NCBI RefSeq assembly: GCF_001642955.1
Contig: NZ_LWSK01000001.1
Location: 1-64,000 of the forward strand
DNA from: Rubripirellula obstinata
GTDB lineage: Bacteria > Planctomycetota > Planctomycetia > Pirellulales > Pirellulaceae
Direction: 5' to 3'
Length of the DNA stretch: 64,000 nt
Part shown: piece after piece, positions 57,141 to 64,000 of the stretch
Numbering within the stretch: the first letter of the stretch is position 1
Layout of the letters: every line of letters starts with the position of its first letter
The notes under the pieces: model-generated
The model's input: the letters and a program-made list of their open reading frames with translations, nothing else
Database searches by the model: none
Told to the model about the DNA's origin: nothing
Program-made: the position numbers and the translations under genes

Positions 57141-57679
57141 CTTGGTTTCCTTTATGAACGAGCTCCTAACATCCGGAGTACAAAGTTTCCCGCATTTCTG
57201 TCAATCCAAAGCTGTCCGTGTCGTGTCCGCATCGGTGACCATCACGTGTCCAACTGCGGTCAATTAGCGGTTTGACGTAAGTCCCATTCAGCAGCAGGGT
57301 TAGGGTGCAGCGGGCTTGCTTCGCAACCCCTTGCCCCAAGGCATTCCGGGCGGCTCACCGCTCACCAGTTCGCGGACGCCCGACGCTACGCTAATCCCTT
57401 GGGGCAAGGGCTTGGCTTCCCGGTCACGATTCGATTGCCGTTCGACATATCGTTCCCGTTCGCTTCGCCCCTGCACCCTTCAAAACCGCCGGCCATCGAG
57501 GCCGACCGTTTCGAGCCGTCCCCTACTCCGGCCCTGCTGCTGTTGAAAACCGATTTCACACAGGTTCTAATGGCGTCAGTCGCAAATGACCTTCCGTTAA
57601 CCCAACACGGTGGATTTTTGGCGGGCGTTTGTCTGCGGCTTCGACCTTCGGGTTAGATATTTTTTTACCACGCTTTGAC
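57141..57679. other. non-coding interval with inverted repeat
   Basis: No supportable gene. The main feature is the 14-bp inverted repeat at 57328-57410; the rest is unremarkable. Confidence 0.5.
57328..57410. other. 14-bp perfect inverted repeat, 55-bp spacer
   Basis: The arms cccttgccccaagg and ccttggggcaaggg are exact complements and an inner pair (gggcg/cgccc) shortens the loop. Like 24590-24651 it lies in a gene-free stretch near a replication-relaxation gene. Candidate oriT, single-strand origin or structured RNA. Confidence 0.7.
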
Positions 57680-57895
57680 ATGGATACAATTTTTTCATGG
57701 ATGACTCGCTTTGCTCATTTGAGCTTTGCGTTGGCTCGGTTCAGCGTTCACGTTGTACTTGGTTTTGTTAACTGGCTAGGAGGACCACACCAAACGAAGA
57801 AGGGGGCCGGCTTGCCCGGCCCTGCTTTGGTGCGTATACTTTTTGTAAGTTACGTCTTTATCGGTATCGGCAACTTTGCGTTGACGTTCCGATAG
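57680..57895 (+). CDS. possible small membrane protein
   Basis: A 71-residue frame with two hydrophobic segments (LSFALARFSVHVVLGFVNWL and LVRILFVSYVFIGIGNFALT). No clear ribosome site is present, and a gggccggcttgcccggccc hairpin lies inside. Doubtful gene. Confidence 0.35.
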   Translation: MDTIFSWMTRFAHLSFALARFSVHVVLGFVNWLGGPHQTKKGAGLPGPALVRILFVSYVFIGIGNFALTFR

Positions 57896-58035
57896 TGAGG
57901 TAAGAATGCCACTCGGATGCTTGCCGTGTCAAGTAAATCGTTTGGCGGCTAGGCGAACTGGCTATGCGACGCCGTTTACGGTGTTCCCAGCTTTTTCACT
58001 GGCTGAACTGAGTCTCTTTGGAGACTGACTCACTG

Positions 58036-58060
58036 GAAGAGCAACGCTCCGTTGCTCTTC
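58036..58060 (+). terminator. terminator/attenuator hairpin before the replication-relaxation gene
   Basis: The arms gaagagcaacg and cgttgctcttc form a perfect 11-bp stem with a 3-base loop, followed by tatcttt. A weaker agtctc/gagact stem precedes it. It lies 65 bases before the start of the next gene and could attenuate it. Confidence 0.65.
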
Positions 58061-58125
58061 TATCTTTATACTGGTCGTTTCAGCGACCGAGTCAGTTTTT
58101 GCAATCCCTTAGAGACCGCTGCAAG

Positions 58126-59052
58126 ATGCAACTTCAACCCCGAGATATCGACGCTCTTTCCGTCTTGGCGCGGTACTTCCTGCTGACTTCACGTCAACTG
58201 CGTTCGCTTTGCTTTGCGGATGATTCAACTGGACGCGTCACCCGTCGTCGCTTAACGAAAATGGGACACGAAGGTTTGGTCCGCAAGCGTCGAATGCTGG
58301 TCGTGAATGCCCGTGATGGTGCTGCGAGTCCCGTGTACCACCTCACTCGTTCCGGACGGGAATTCTTGGCGGCCCACTACGACGACGACTCGTTTTTGCG
58401 GAAGCCAATCGAGCCATCGCAGCCGCAACACTTGTTTCACTACATTGGCGTCAGTGACGTTCATATCATGCTGGACCAAGCACTCGCACAGAATGAAGAC
58501 ATCTCGCTGACACGCTGGATCAACGAAGACGACTACGTCAACGACGATGAAAACGATCCCAAGAAGCGATTCAAGCTACTGACCCAGCTTGGCAATCCAG
58601 GGAAACTCGTTTGCGCCCCTGACTCCGCATTTCAAATCGAAACTCTGGGACACCGTGCTGCTTTCTACGTCGAATTGGATCGCGACACGTACTTTCACGA
58701 TCGGGTAGCTGCACGTAAAACGCCTGGGTACCAACGTTTCTTCGCCAACAAGGGGCATCGCAAGCACTTCCCCGACACCACTCTTGATTATTTTTTCGTG
58801 CTGTTTGTCGCGCCGACGGAGAAACGGGCTCGCCAGCTTCGCGATGCGTTTGCCAAAAAGAACAAAGGCGACGCCGCATTAGAAGCGTATCGCTTTGGAT
58901 CGTTTGAAACGTTGACCGCCGAAAACTTACTTACCGCTCCCCTGTTTCGCTGTTGTCACCACGATGACCTTGTTCCGTTGGTGAAAGCGAAGGCAGCAAC
59001 CGAACACGCTGACAATTCCAGTAGCTCGTTGCAGAGTTCAGGGACGATGTGA
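58126..59052 (+). CDS. replication-relaxation family protein 2
   Basis: The start at ATG 58126 (MQLQPRDIDALSVLARYF) gives 308 residues; the longer frame to 58018 would translate the hairpin. The domain layout matches 26087-26986: winged-helix part (LTSRQLRSLCFADDSTGRVT, VYHLTRSGREFLAAHY) and a middle with FYVELDRDTYF. Two members in one element suggest that two plasmid modules have merged. Confidence 0.72.
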   Translation: MQLQPRDIDALSVLARYFLLTSRQLRSLCFADDSTGRVTRRRLTKMGHEGLVRKRRMLVVNARDGAASPVYHLTRSGREFLAAHYDDDSFLRKPIEPSQPQHLFHYIGVSDVHIMLDQALAQNEDISLTRWINEDDYVNDDENDPKKRFKLLTQLGNPGKLVCAPDSAFQIETLGHRAAFYVELDRDTYFHDRVAARKTPGYQRFFANKGHRKHFPDTTLDYFFVLFVAPTEKRARQLRDAFAKKNKGDAALEAYRFGSFETLTAENLLTAPLFRCCHHDDLVPLVKAKAATEHADNSSSSLQSSGTM

Positions 59053-59099
59053 CGCCATTGGAGTGTCAGCGTGAATTCTTTTTCTTTCCCCCATTACCT

Positions 59100-59360
59100 A
59101 TGACCAAAGAGTCCAACGAAAACAATCAACCCGTAAAAAAGTTTCGGCTTCGCGGGATCTCGGCAAGTGTGTTCGAGAACAAAACCGAAAAAGGACAAAC
59201 CTTCTTCAAGGTGACCGTCAGCCGTTCGTACAAGGATGGCAAAGGGTTCAAGTCAACCAACACGTTTTCGCGTGACGACTTGCCGATGCTATCGGAAGTT
59301 ACCACCGCAGCGTGGAGAGAGATTTTGAAGCGGGAGTCCGAACAGCCTGCCAGCGAGTAG
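59100..59360 (+). CDS. small hypothetical protein
   Basis: The start at ATG 59100 gives 86 residues containing RGISASVFENKTEKGQTFFK and VSRSYKDGKGFKSTNTFSRD, a beta-rich pattern seen in small proteins of planctomycete islands. Function unknown. It follows the replication-relaxation gene by 47 bases. Confidence 0.65.
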   Translation: MTKESNENNQPVKKFRLRGISASVFENKTEKGQTFFKVTVSRSYKDGKGFKSTNTFSRDDLPMLSEVTTAAWREILKRESEQPASE

Positions 59361-59373
59361 GCACTTAGAAATC

Positions 59374-59399
59374 ATGAGGGCTACCCTGATGGCCCTCAT
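59374..59399. terminator. hairpin after 59100-59360
   Basis: The arms atgagggc and gccctcat pair around a 10-base loop just after the gene end. The T-run is poor. The following 59400-59686 holds nothing else I can support. Confidence 0.45.
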
Positions 59400-59686
59400 C
59401 ATCAACGCGAAGCGTTGACGCACTGGGCGAATTCGACATGCGGCATTCTGCTGAATGCACCTTGCGATGCCACCAGTGAAATGACTGGCTTTGTGCCAGA
59501 CTTTCTGCAAATCGTTTCTTCCGCGACTTTGCTTACTGAATCACCCAACGCTCATTGAGCGAATATCGATACACCACCTCAGGTTTTTCTACGTCACGGT
59601 TACGGACGTGGGCGAAGCAGACTGAGGTTGGTCGGGCAGCGTCGCTTGGATCTCGCTGCATTACTATTTCTTAACACTATTCGATT

Positions 59687-60175
59687 ATGGGACAATATTT
59701 CAAACCCGTGAACACAGACAAAAAGGAATTCGTTTGCCCTTGGTGCATCGGTGGCGGTGCCAAACTTTGGGAATGGGCAGCCAATAGGCAAGGTGCTGTT
59801 TTTACGCTGCTGCTTCGGCAAAGCGGATGCACTGGTGGTGGCGACTATGGTGGCCAAGAACCGCAGGTTGTCGAACTGAAAGATGGCGACAACATCGCGG
59901 ATATCATTGCCAAAGGCGTCGTCCGAGAAGGTATGTCGATGCCGATTCCTAACGAATCGATTGTTGGCCGTTGGGCTGGCGATCGGGTCGCTCTGATCGG
60001 CGACTATGACGATTCCGGAATTTATTCCATCGCTTCTGAGCAATATCGCAATATAAGCGAACCATTGGTCGAAGCATGGAATCAGTTCTTAGGTGACGAC
60101 CAATTCAGTCTTCAGTACCAACGCTGCGGCACTTGTGCTGAACGGCATCATCAAGAAATTGAAGAAAGGCGTTAG
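59687..60175 (+). CDS. hypothetical protein, GGGAKLWEW family
   Basis: The 162-residue protein starts MGQYFKPVNTDKKEFVCPW and continues GGGAKLWEWAANRQG, a pattern I recall from scattered single-domain bacterial proteins of unknown function. Cysteine pairs at CPWC and RCGTC could bind zinc. The acidic middle has DGDNIADIIAKG. Confidence 0.62.
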   Translation: MGQYFKPVNTDKKEFVCPWCIGGGAKLWEWAANRQGAVFTLLLRQSGCTGGGDYGGQEPQVVELKDGDNIADIIAKGVVREGMSMPIPNESIVGRWAGDRVALIGDYDDSGIYSIASEQYRNISEPLVEAWNQFLGDDQFSLQYQRCGTCAERHHQEIEERR

Positions 60176-60432
60176 CTTGGCTTCTACTGACTTTGGCAGG
60201 CAGCCGTAACTGCTTGCCAATGCTTGTCGGCTTGCTCGACGGGCGAAACTGGGACGAATGATCCTGCGACGCGAATTCGCGTTCCTTGATCCTTCACCGG
60301 TTCATTTCATTGGCGTATCGCCAACTCTCCCGAACGTCTCTTTTCCCAGACGTTCACTCTTTTTTCCAACGTCGTTGGCGGACATTCCGCTGCCGACTGT
60401 TGTTTCCCCCTACTGCAATGGAGAGTTGCAAG

Positions 60433-60639
60433 ATGAAAGTTGTATTGAGTGGCCACGAAGAAAAGGCCAACTGTATCTGGTGCCAGCGTGATCGCGAATG
60501 TGTGAAAGCCACCTTTAGCGACGGACTGTTTCAGAATGCGATGATTTGCTTCAAGTGCATGGCGACAGCGATTCGCGTGCGGTCCAAGGCGACGGAAGCT
60601 CAGCCGAAAACGCTGGCTGAGGCGGACAAACCCGCCTAG
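60433..60639 (+). CDS. small zinc-finger protein
   Basis: The start at ATG 60433 (ggagag 8 bases upstream) gives 68 residues with CIWCQRDRECVKATF and MICFKCMATAIRV, four cysteines of a ClpX-type or ribbon zinc finger. Possible DNA- or protein-binding regulator. Confidence 0.6.
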   Translation: MKVVLSGHEEKANCIWCQRDRECVKATFSDGLFQNAMICFKCMATAIRVRSKATEAQPKTLAEADKPA

Positions 60640-60734
60640 CCAAGTCCCCCGTCCCCTTCTTTGTGCAGCGTTCACGGGAGCCGGTTGCTGGTTTCCGTGG
60701 ACTCTGCCGTTTTTGAACTACAAGGATCAAATCC

Positions 60735-60956
60735 ATGCCACAAATCGACGTCGGCGTCATCAACGTCAATGAAGCGTACAGCAAACAAATGCTTCTCAAA
60801 AAGCTTTGCGTGTCACAGAAGTATTGGGATAAGCTTCTTTCTGAAGGCTGCCCCTATTCGGTAGTCGGTCACTCGCGTTGGGTGACCGGGCAAGCCCTCA
60901 TCGAGCATCTCACACGAAACGCGGAAACCAAAGGAGAGCCCAAGGCAGATCTTTAA
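60735..60956 (+). CDS. excisionase-like small HTH protein
   Basis: The 73-residue protein has NEAYSKQMLLKKLCVSQKYW and LSEGCPYSVVGHSRWVTGQA, the layout of small winged-helix excisionase-type proteins that end with a membrane-free helical tail. It lies 22 bases before the integrase gene and probably directs excision of element 2. Confidence 0.65.
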   Translation: MPQIDVGVINVNEAYSKQMLLKKLCVSQKYWDKLLSEGCPYSVVGHSRWVTGQALIEHLTRNAETKGEPKADL

Positions 60957-60978
60957 CAAATAGCGAAAGGAGGTTGTC

Positions 60979-62631
60979 ATGCCGCGCAAACCGGAACTTG
61001 GCAACGTGCAGGTGTATCCGAATCGTCCGCTTACCAAAGCGGACAAGACGGGCTACGTCTTGCAGTTTTATTGTCCGATCCGTGGCAAACGGATTCGTCG
61101 TAGCTGCGGTACTCGTGACCGCAGGGAGGCTCGCAAATTGATGCGTGAATGCCGCGAGCGATTGCTCGATGGTAGCTACGTTCAATCTGGTGGAGCCGTC
61201 TCGGCCAACGATGAACGAACGCGGCCCGCCGTGGTAGGCGTCGCGATTTCGTCGGAGGCAGAAGTTGAAACGGATGACAAGACGTGGGAGTGGTGTTACC
61301 AAAAGTACCGCCACTTCCGCACCGCTCGAACCAAGAAAGACTCGTTCAAACATTCTCGGTCTCGGTTGGGAATCGCCGAACGGATCTTTCGAGGCTACTT
61401 CGATGATCGAGGTCGGGACGGCGAGTTGCTCGTCAAACATGTGATGACGTTGGATATGATTGAGTACCTGCAAGAACGACTGTTGGCCGGGGATGAGTGT
61501 CGCTATGACTCTCGTTCTCCCAATACCGTCAACAGCACAACCGCTAGCGTGATGGCGTTCGTTCGCTTTTGCGCCAAGCGGGAATGGATCGAACGGGTGC
61601 CCGATATTGAACGACTAAGCGTCAACGATGTGATGAAAGGACGCCCCATCACCGGGGAGGAATTTGATCGCATGCTTGCCGTGACTCACAAGTTGGTTGG
61701 CAAGGATGAAGCGGCAGCTTGGCAGTTCGCGTTGCGAGTTGTCTGGTTCAGTGGATTCCGCGTCGGTGACCTGATGGATTTCCACTGGGAAGACGAACGG
61801 CATATTCGTCCGGTTTGGTCGAATCAGCCGGGAGTCTTTCCGACCATCACTGTCCCCTCTTCCCAAAAGAACGGCAAGGTTCAAGAGATCCCCATGCTCC
61901 CCGAGCTGGACGAATTCTTGAGCAGTGTTCCTGTTGAAGAGAGAAGTGGCTGGATCGTCGATCCCCCACCCCTGCATTGTCAGGTGAAGGGCGAATCGGT
62001 CTGGTTCCAGCCATGCCGTAGCGATCTGATCGCTTGGGCCAAGCGGTACAGCAATCTTGAGATCGCCGCCGTGTGCGGTGTGACCGAGACGACCGTCCGC
62101 AATTGGCTCAAACGAATGAAATTCCGGCGGAGCCGTGAATTCAAAGTTTCGACCGGTTCAATTCCTGCTAAGGCGATTGCCAAAGCTAAGGAACGATCCG
62201 AGCGAGGCACGGGAAGCGTTGTGACACCACGATCACAGCGACTAACCAAGGACCGTGTGGGCTGCATTATCGCCATGATTGGCGAAGAGGCAGGCGTGAT
62301 TGTTCGCACGGAAGATGAGCGAACAAAATCGCGGGTGAAGTACGCCAGTGCTCACGACATTCGTCGCGGCTGTGCCCAGCGTTTAATCAACGCAGGGGTG
62401 ACGGCTGAGACGCTGAAGGTCGTGATGCGGCACGCAGACTTTGCCACCACCGAGAAGTACTACGGCGCGACGCGGTCGGCCCAGGCTGCTGCCAGCGAAG
62501 TACGTCAAAAGATGACCACTGAAGCACCTACGGATGCATTAGTGGGTCGATTAGTGGGTCGAAAAGAAAAAGCTCCCCAGCTTAACGCTGAGGAGCTTTT
62601 GAAGCTAAAGGCTTTGCTTGAAAGGCTTTAG
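60979..62631 (+). CDS. tyrosine integrase of element 2, with inserted HTH
   Basis: A strong ribosome site (aaaggaggt) precedes the ATG. The 550-residue protein has the catalytic set WFSGFRVGDLMDF (Arg 261), HDIRRG (His 459, Arg 462), RHADFATTEKYYG (His 485, Tyr 494/495). Between the first and second boxes lies an extra stretch with a helix-turn-helix (WAKRYSNLEIAAVCGVTETT, residues 353-372, then VRNWLKRM). The last 35 residues are encoded across a 26-bp repeat also found at the left end. The gene ends 3 bases before the att core; the tRNA-Arg is its target. Confidence 0.9.
   Translation: MPRKPELGNVQVYPNRPLTKADKTGYVLQFYCPIRGKRIRRSCGTRDRREARKLMRECRERLLDGSYVQSGGAVSANDERTRPAVVGVAISSEAEVETDDKTWEWCYQKYRHFRTARTKKDSFKHSRSRLGIAERIFRGYFDDRGRDGELLVKHVMTLDMIEYLQERLLAGDECRYDSRSPNTVNSTTASVMAFVRFCAKREWIERVPDIERLSVNDVMKGRPITGEEFDRMLAVTHKLVGKDEAAAWQFALRVVWFSGFRVGDLMDFHWEDERHIRPVWSNQPGVFPTITVPSSQKNGKVQEIPMLPELDEFLSSVPVEERSGWIVDPPPLHCQVKGESVWFQPCRSDLIAWAKRYSNLEIAAVCGVTETTVRNWLKRMKFRRSREFKVSTGSIPAKAIAKAKERSERGTGSVVTPRSQRLTKDRVGCIIAMIGEEAGVIVRTEDERTKSRVKYASAHDIRRGCAQRLINAGVTAETLKVVMRHADFATTEKYYGATRSAQAAASEVRQKMTTEAPTDALVGRLVGRKEKAPQLNAEELLKLKALLERL
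62536..62561. repeat. right subterminal repeat of element 2
   Basis: Identical over 26 bp to 21433-21458, with two direct copies of attagtgggtcg. It lies inside the integrase 3' end, 73 bases from the att core, and encodes LVGRLVGR. Candidate arm-type integrase site. Confidence 0.8.
62568..62600 (+). terminator. hairpin in the integrase 3' end
   Basis: The arms aaaagctcc and ggagctttt plus an inner cagc/gctg pair form a strong stem. It overlaps the last codons of the integrase and could terminate its transcript before the tRNA gene. Confidence 0.55.
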
Positions 62632-62634
62632 GAA

Positions 62635-62710
<76 letters not shown>

Positions 62711-62828
62711 GGGCGGGGATTGCTCGCTTGTGTGGGAATTTAGCAAACCGTTGGGGTGGACGCCAGGGCTGAGGGGCGGGTTCGTTGATTGTGGGTGGGA
62801 TTTATTGGTTTCGAAGCTTGGTTCTGTG

Positions 62829-63515
62829 TTATGCGGCTTTGGGATATGGGTGGTTTGATTGTCGGTGCGTGGCGAAGGATGCGATGGTGATTGGCGATTT
62901 TGTGCGTTTTTTGTGGGACGAATTGCTGGCTAGATGTGAACGTATCAGTGGGATGAGGTCTCTGAGACGGCCGCCGGATTGGGTGGCGAAGTTGTTGATG
63001 GTTTTGTTGGAAAATCGTACCAAACGGCCTGCGGTTGTGAAGTTTTGCATTTCAATGAAACGTCGAATCTGTTCTTGGCTGAGTGGTGGCAGTTGCAATG
63101 GTTTGCTTGAATGAGTCGATGTGGCGAACCGCGAAGGTGCGTTCGCTTGAATCCATTGGATTCGATCGGTTTGTAAGGCGAGTGTGCGGGTTTCTTCGGG
63201 CGGGGTCGCTCGGTCGAGCAGGAAGACGATTCGGTGAGTTAGTCGATCGAGTGCGCATGGCAATGACGACTGGGCGGAACGTTGGGTTCGGACCGTTCGG
63301 TAAATGAATTCGATCGGGTGATCGCCAAATCCTTGGTACTGCACGAGTGCTTGGAAGAGTGTCGTTGTTCCGCAACCGCGCGGTGAAAGGAGGACTGTTG
63401 AGGGCTTGCCGCTGCGGACGAAGTCTTCAATCAATGCGATTGCGTTTTGCTGAGTCGGTGCGAGGAGGGGGGGCGTCGGGGGCATGCTTGGTTTTGAAGG
63501 TGTTGGGGGGGACAT
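62829..63515 (-). CDS. P-loop-like protein with degenerate Walker A
   Basis: The 228-residue protein has LLSPRGCGTTTLFQALVQYQ, which looks like a Walker A loop whose lysine is replaced by threonine, and THRIVFLLDRATPPEETRTL, a Walker-B-like strand. A C-terminal basic helical part follows. ATP binding is doubtful. The proline-rich first 20 residues may not be translated. It belongs to the chromosomal side of the tRNA. Confidence 0.55.
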   Translation of the reverse strand: MSPPTPSKPSMPPTPPLLAPTQQNAIALIEDFVRSGKPSTVLLSPRGCGTTTLFQALVQYQGFGDHPIEFIYRTVRTQRSAQSSLPCALDRLTHRIVFLLDRATPPEETRTLALQTDRIQWIQANAPSRFATSTHSSKPLQLPPLSQEQIRRFIEMQNFTTAGRLVRFSNKTINNFATQSGGRLRDLIPLIRSHLASNSSHKKRTKSPITIASFATHRQSNHPYPKAA

Positions 63516-63525
63516 GCTGGGGGGG

Positions 63526-63597
63526 ACACGGCCCGGGGGGCCATGCTACTTGTTGGGGTGGGTGGTACACGGCCCGGGGGGCCATGCTACTTGTTGG
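63526..63597. repeat. 31-bp direct repeat, 41-bp period, with palindromic core
   Basis: Two exact copies start at 63526 and 63567. Each contains the palindrome ggcccggggggcc followed by atgctacttgttgg. They lie in the G-rich intergenic region before rsmE. Confidence 0.85.
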
Positions 63598-63696
63598 TTG
63601 TTAGTGGCGGCTGTTGGATGTTAAGATCGGCGAGATGGGGTGGGCAACTTGAAAGTGCTGTAGCAGGCCCCTCTATCTTCTCGTGAAACTGATTCG

Positions 63697-64000
63697 ATGA
63701 CTCGACGCTATTTCTGTAACGAGCTTGCGGCGGCAGGTGGACTGGTTTCGCTTTCCAGTGAGGAGGCCGGCCATGCCAGTCGAGTGATGCGAGCGAATGT
63801 CGGTGATTCGATCACTTTGTTTGACGGCGTGGGGAACGAGGCTGAGGCGACGATCGAGTCGCTGGGGCGTTCGGAGTGCGTTTGTGTGTCGGGTGCTACA
63901 CGCGGAATCACTCGTATGCCATCGGTGGATTTGCATCTGGGCGTGGCACTGCCGAAACCGGATCGCGCGAAGGAGTTGATTGAGCGGTTGACGGAACTGG
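63697..64000 (+). CDS. rsmE: 16S rRNA m3U1498 methyltransferase, 5' part
   Basis: From ATG 63697 the frame stays open to the window end. The N-terminal PUA-like domain reads MTRRYFCNELAAAGGLVSLS and HASRVMRANVGDSITLFDGV; at the edge LGVALPKPDRAKELIERLTE begins the SPOUT domain. RsmE methylates U1498 of 16S rRNA. This housekeeping gene shows that the chromosome backbone resumes here. Confidence 0.85.
   Translation, partial: MTRRYFCNELAAAGGLVSLSSEEAGHASRVMRANVGDSITLFDGVGNEAEATIESLGRSECVCVSGATRGITRMPSVDLHLGVALPKPDRAKELIERLTEL

Overview
The window looks like a chromosomal segment of a marine planctomycete (Pirellulaceae / Rhodopirellula-like). This is inferred from the style of the tyrosine integrases, the short lipoprotein plus App1-type genes at the left edge, abundant GC-rich hairpin repeats and DUF3631/DUF2958/DUF4313 genes; no rRNA gene or other taxonomic marker is present. 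Most of the window is a stacked genomic island. The chromosomal anchor is an intact tRNA-Arg(ACG) at 62637-62710 (minus strand), followed by backbone-like genes (degenerate P-loop protein, start of rsmE). The 46 bp covering the tRNA 3' half and its flank are repeated exactly at 21279-21324, and a decayed 17-bp piece lies at 6174-6190. Each copy follows an integrase 3' end or its remnant, so at least two and probably three elements were inserted one after another at this tRNA gene.

Layout. 1-6190: lipoprotein, App1-like phosphatase, a 14-bp minisatellite, a deaminase operon, a type II restriction-modification pair (R 3097-4236, M 4236-4823), gene fragments and an integrase-tail remnant. Element 1 (about 6190-21324): a 2-kb non-coding tract of short hairpins; a decayed cytosine-methylation cluster (Vsr, truncated C5 methylase, HigB/HigA-like toxin-antitoxin, HNH nuclease); a D12-class adenine methylase next to a two-gene unknown operon; a secreted trypsin-thioredoxin fusion; and a satellite-like replication module (AlpA-like HTH, primase, DUF3631 helicase, zinc protein, integrase). 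Element 2 (21325 to about 62635): a plasmid-like replication region (coiled-coil HTH protein, RepA-type initiator, three iterons, CHC2/TOPRIM primase, replication-relaxation protein); a frameshifted Ser/Thr kinase; a VirD4/HerA-type ATPase; RadC; about ten small plasmid-type genes; a defence block; an internal tyrosine recombinase; a second four-gene ATPase operon; a second replication-relaxation protein; and an excisionase-like gene plus integrase beside the tRNA.

Defence block (38013-52244). On the minus strand a CBASS operon runs DUF2188 - HNH-SAVED nuclease (Cap5) - CD-NTase with AGS-C sensor. Divergent from it are an XRE regulator and an ImmA/IrrE-type metallopeptidase that resemble the CapH/CapP control pair, and then a full type I RM system (hsdM, hsdS, hsdR) and a reverse transcriptase with a helical C-terminal half. 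A consensus sigma70 promoter for the CBASS operon lies in the divergent gap; a palindrome overlaps its -10 and an 11-bp direct repeat flanks it, which fits repression by the XRE protein.

The most promising undescribed items are the reverse transcriptase placed directly after hsdR, the operon of twin small membrane proteins, coiled-coil protein and VirD4-like ATPase (53452-56259), the two-gene unit 12697-14032 facing an adenine methylase, and the hairpin array 6360-8060.
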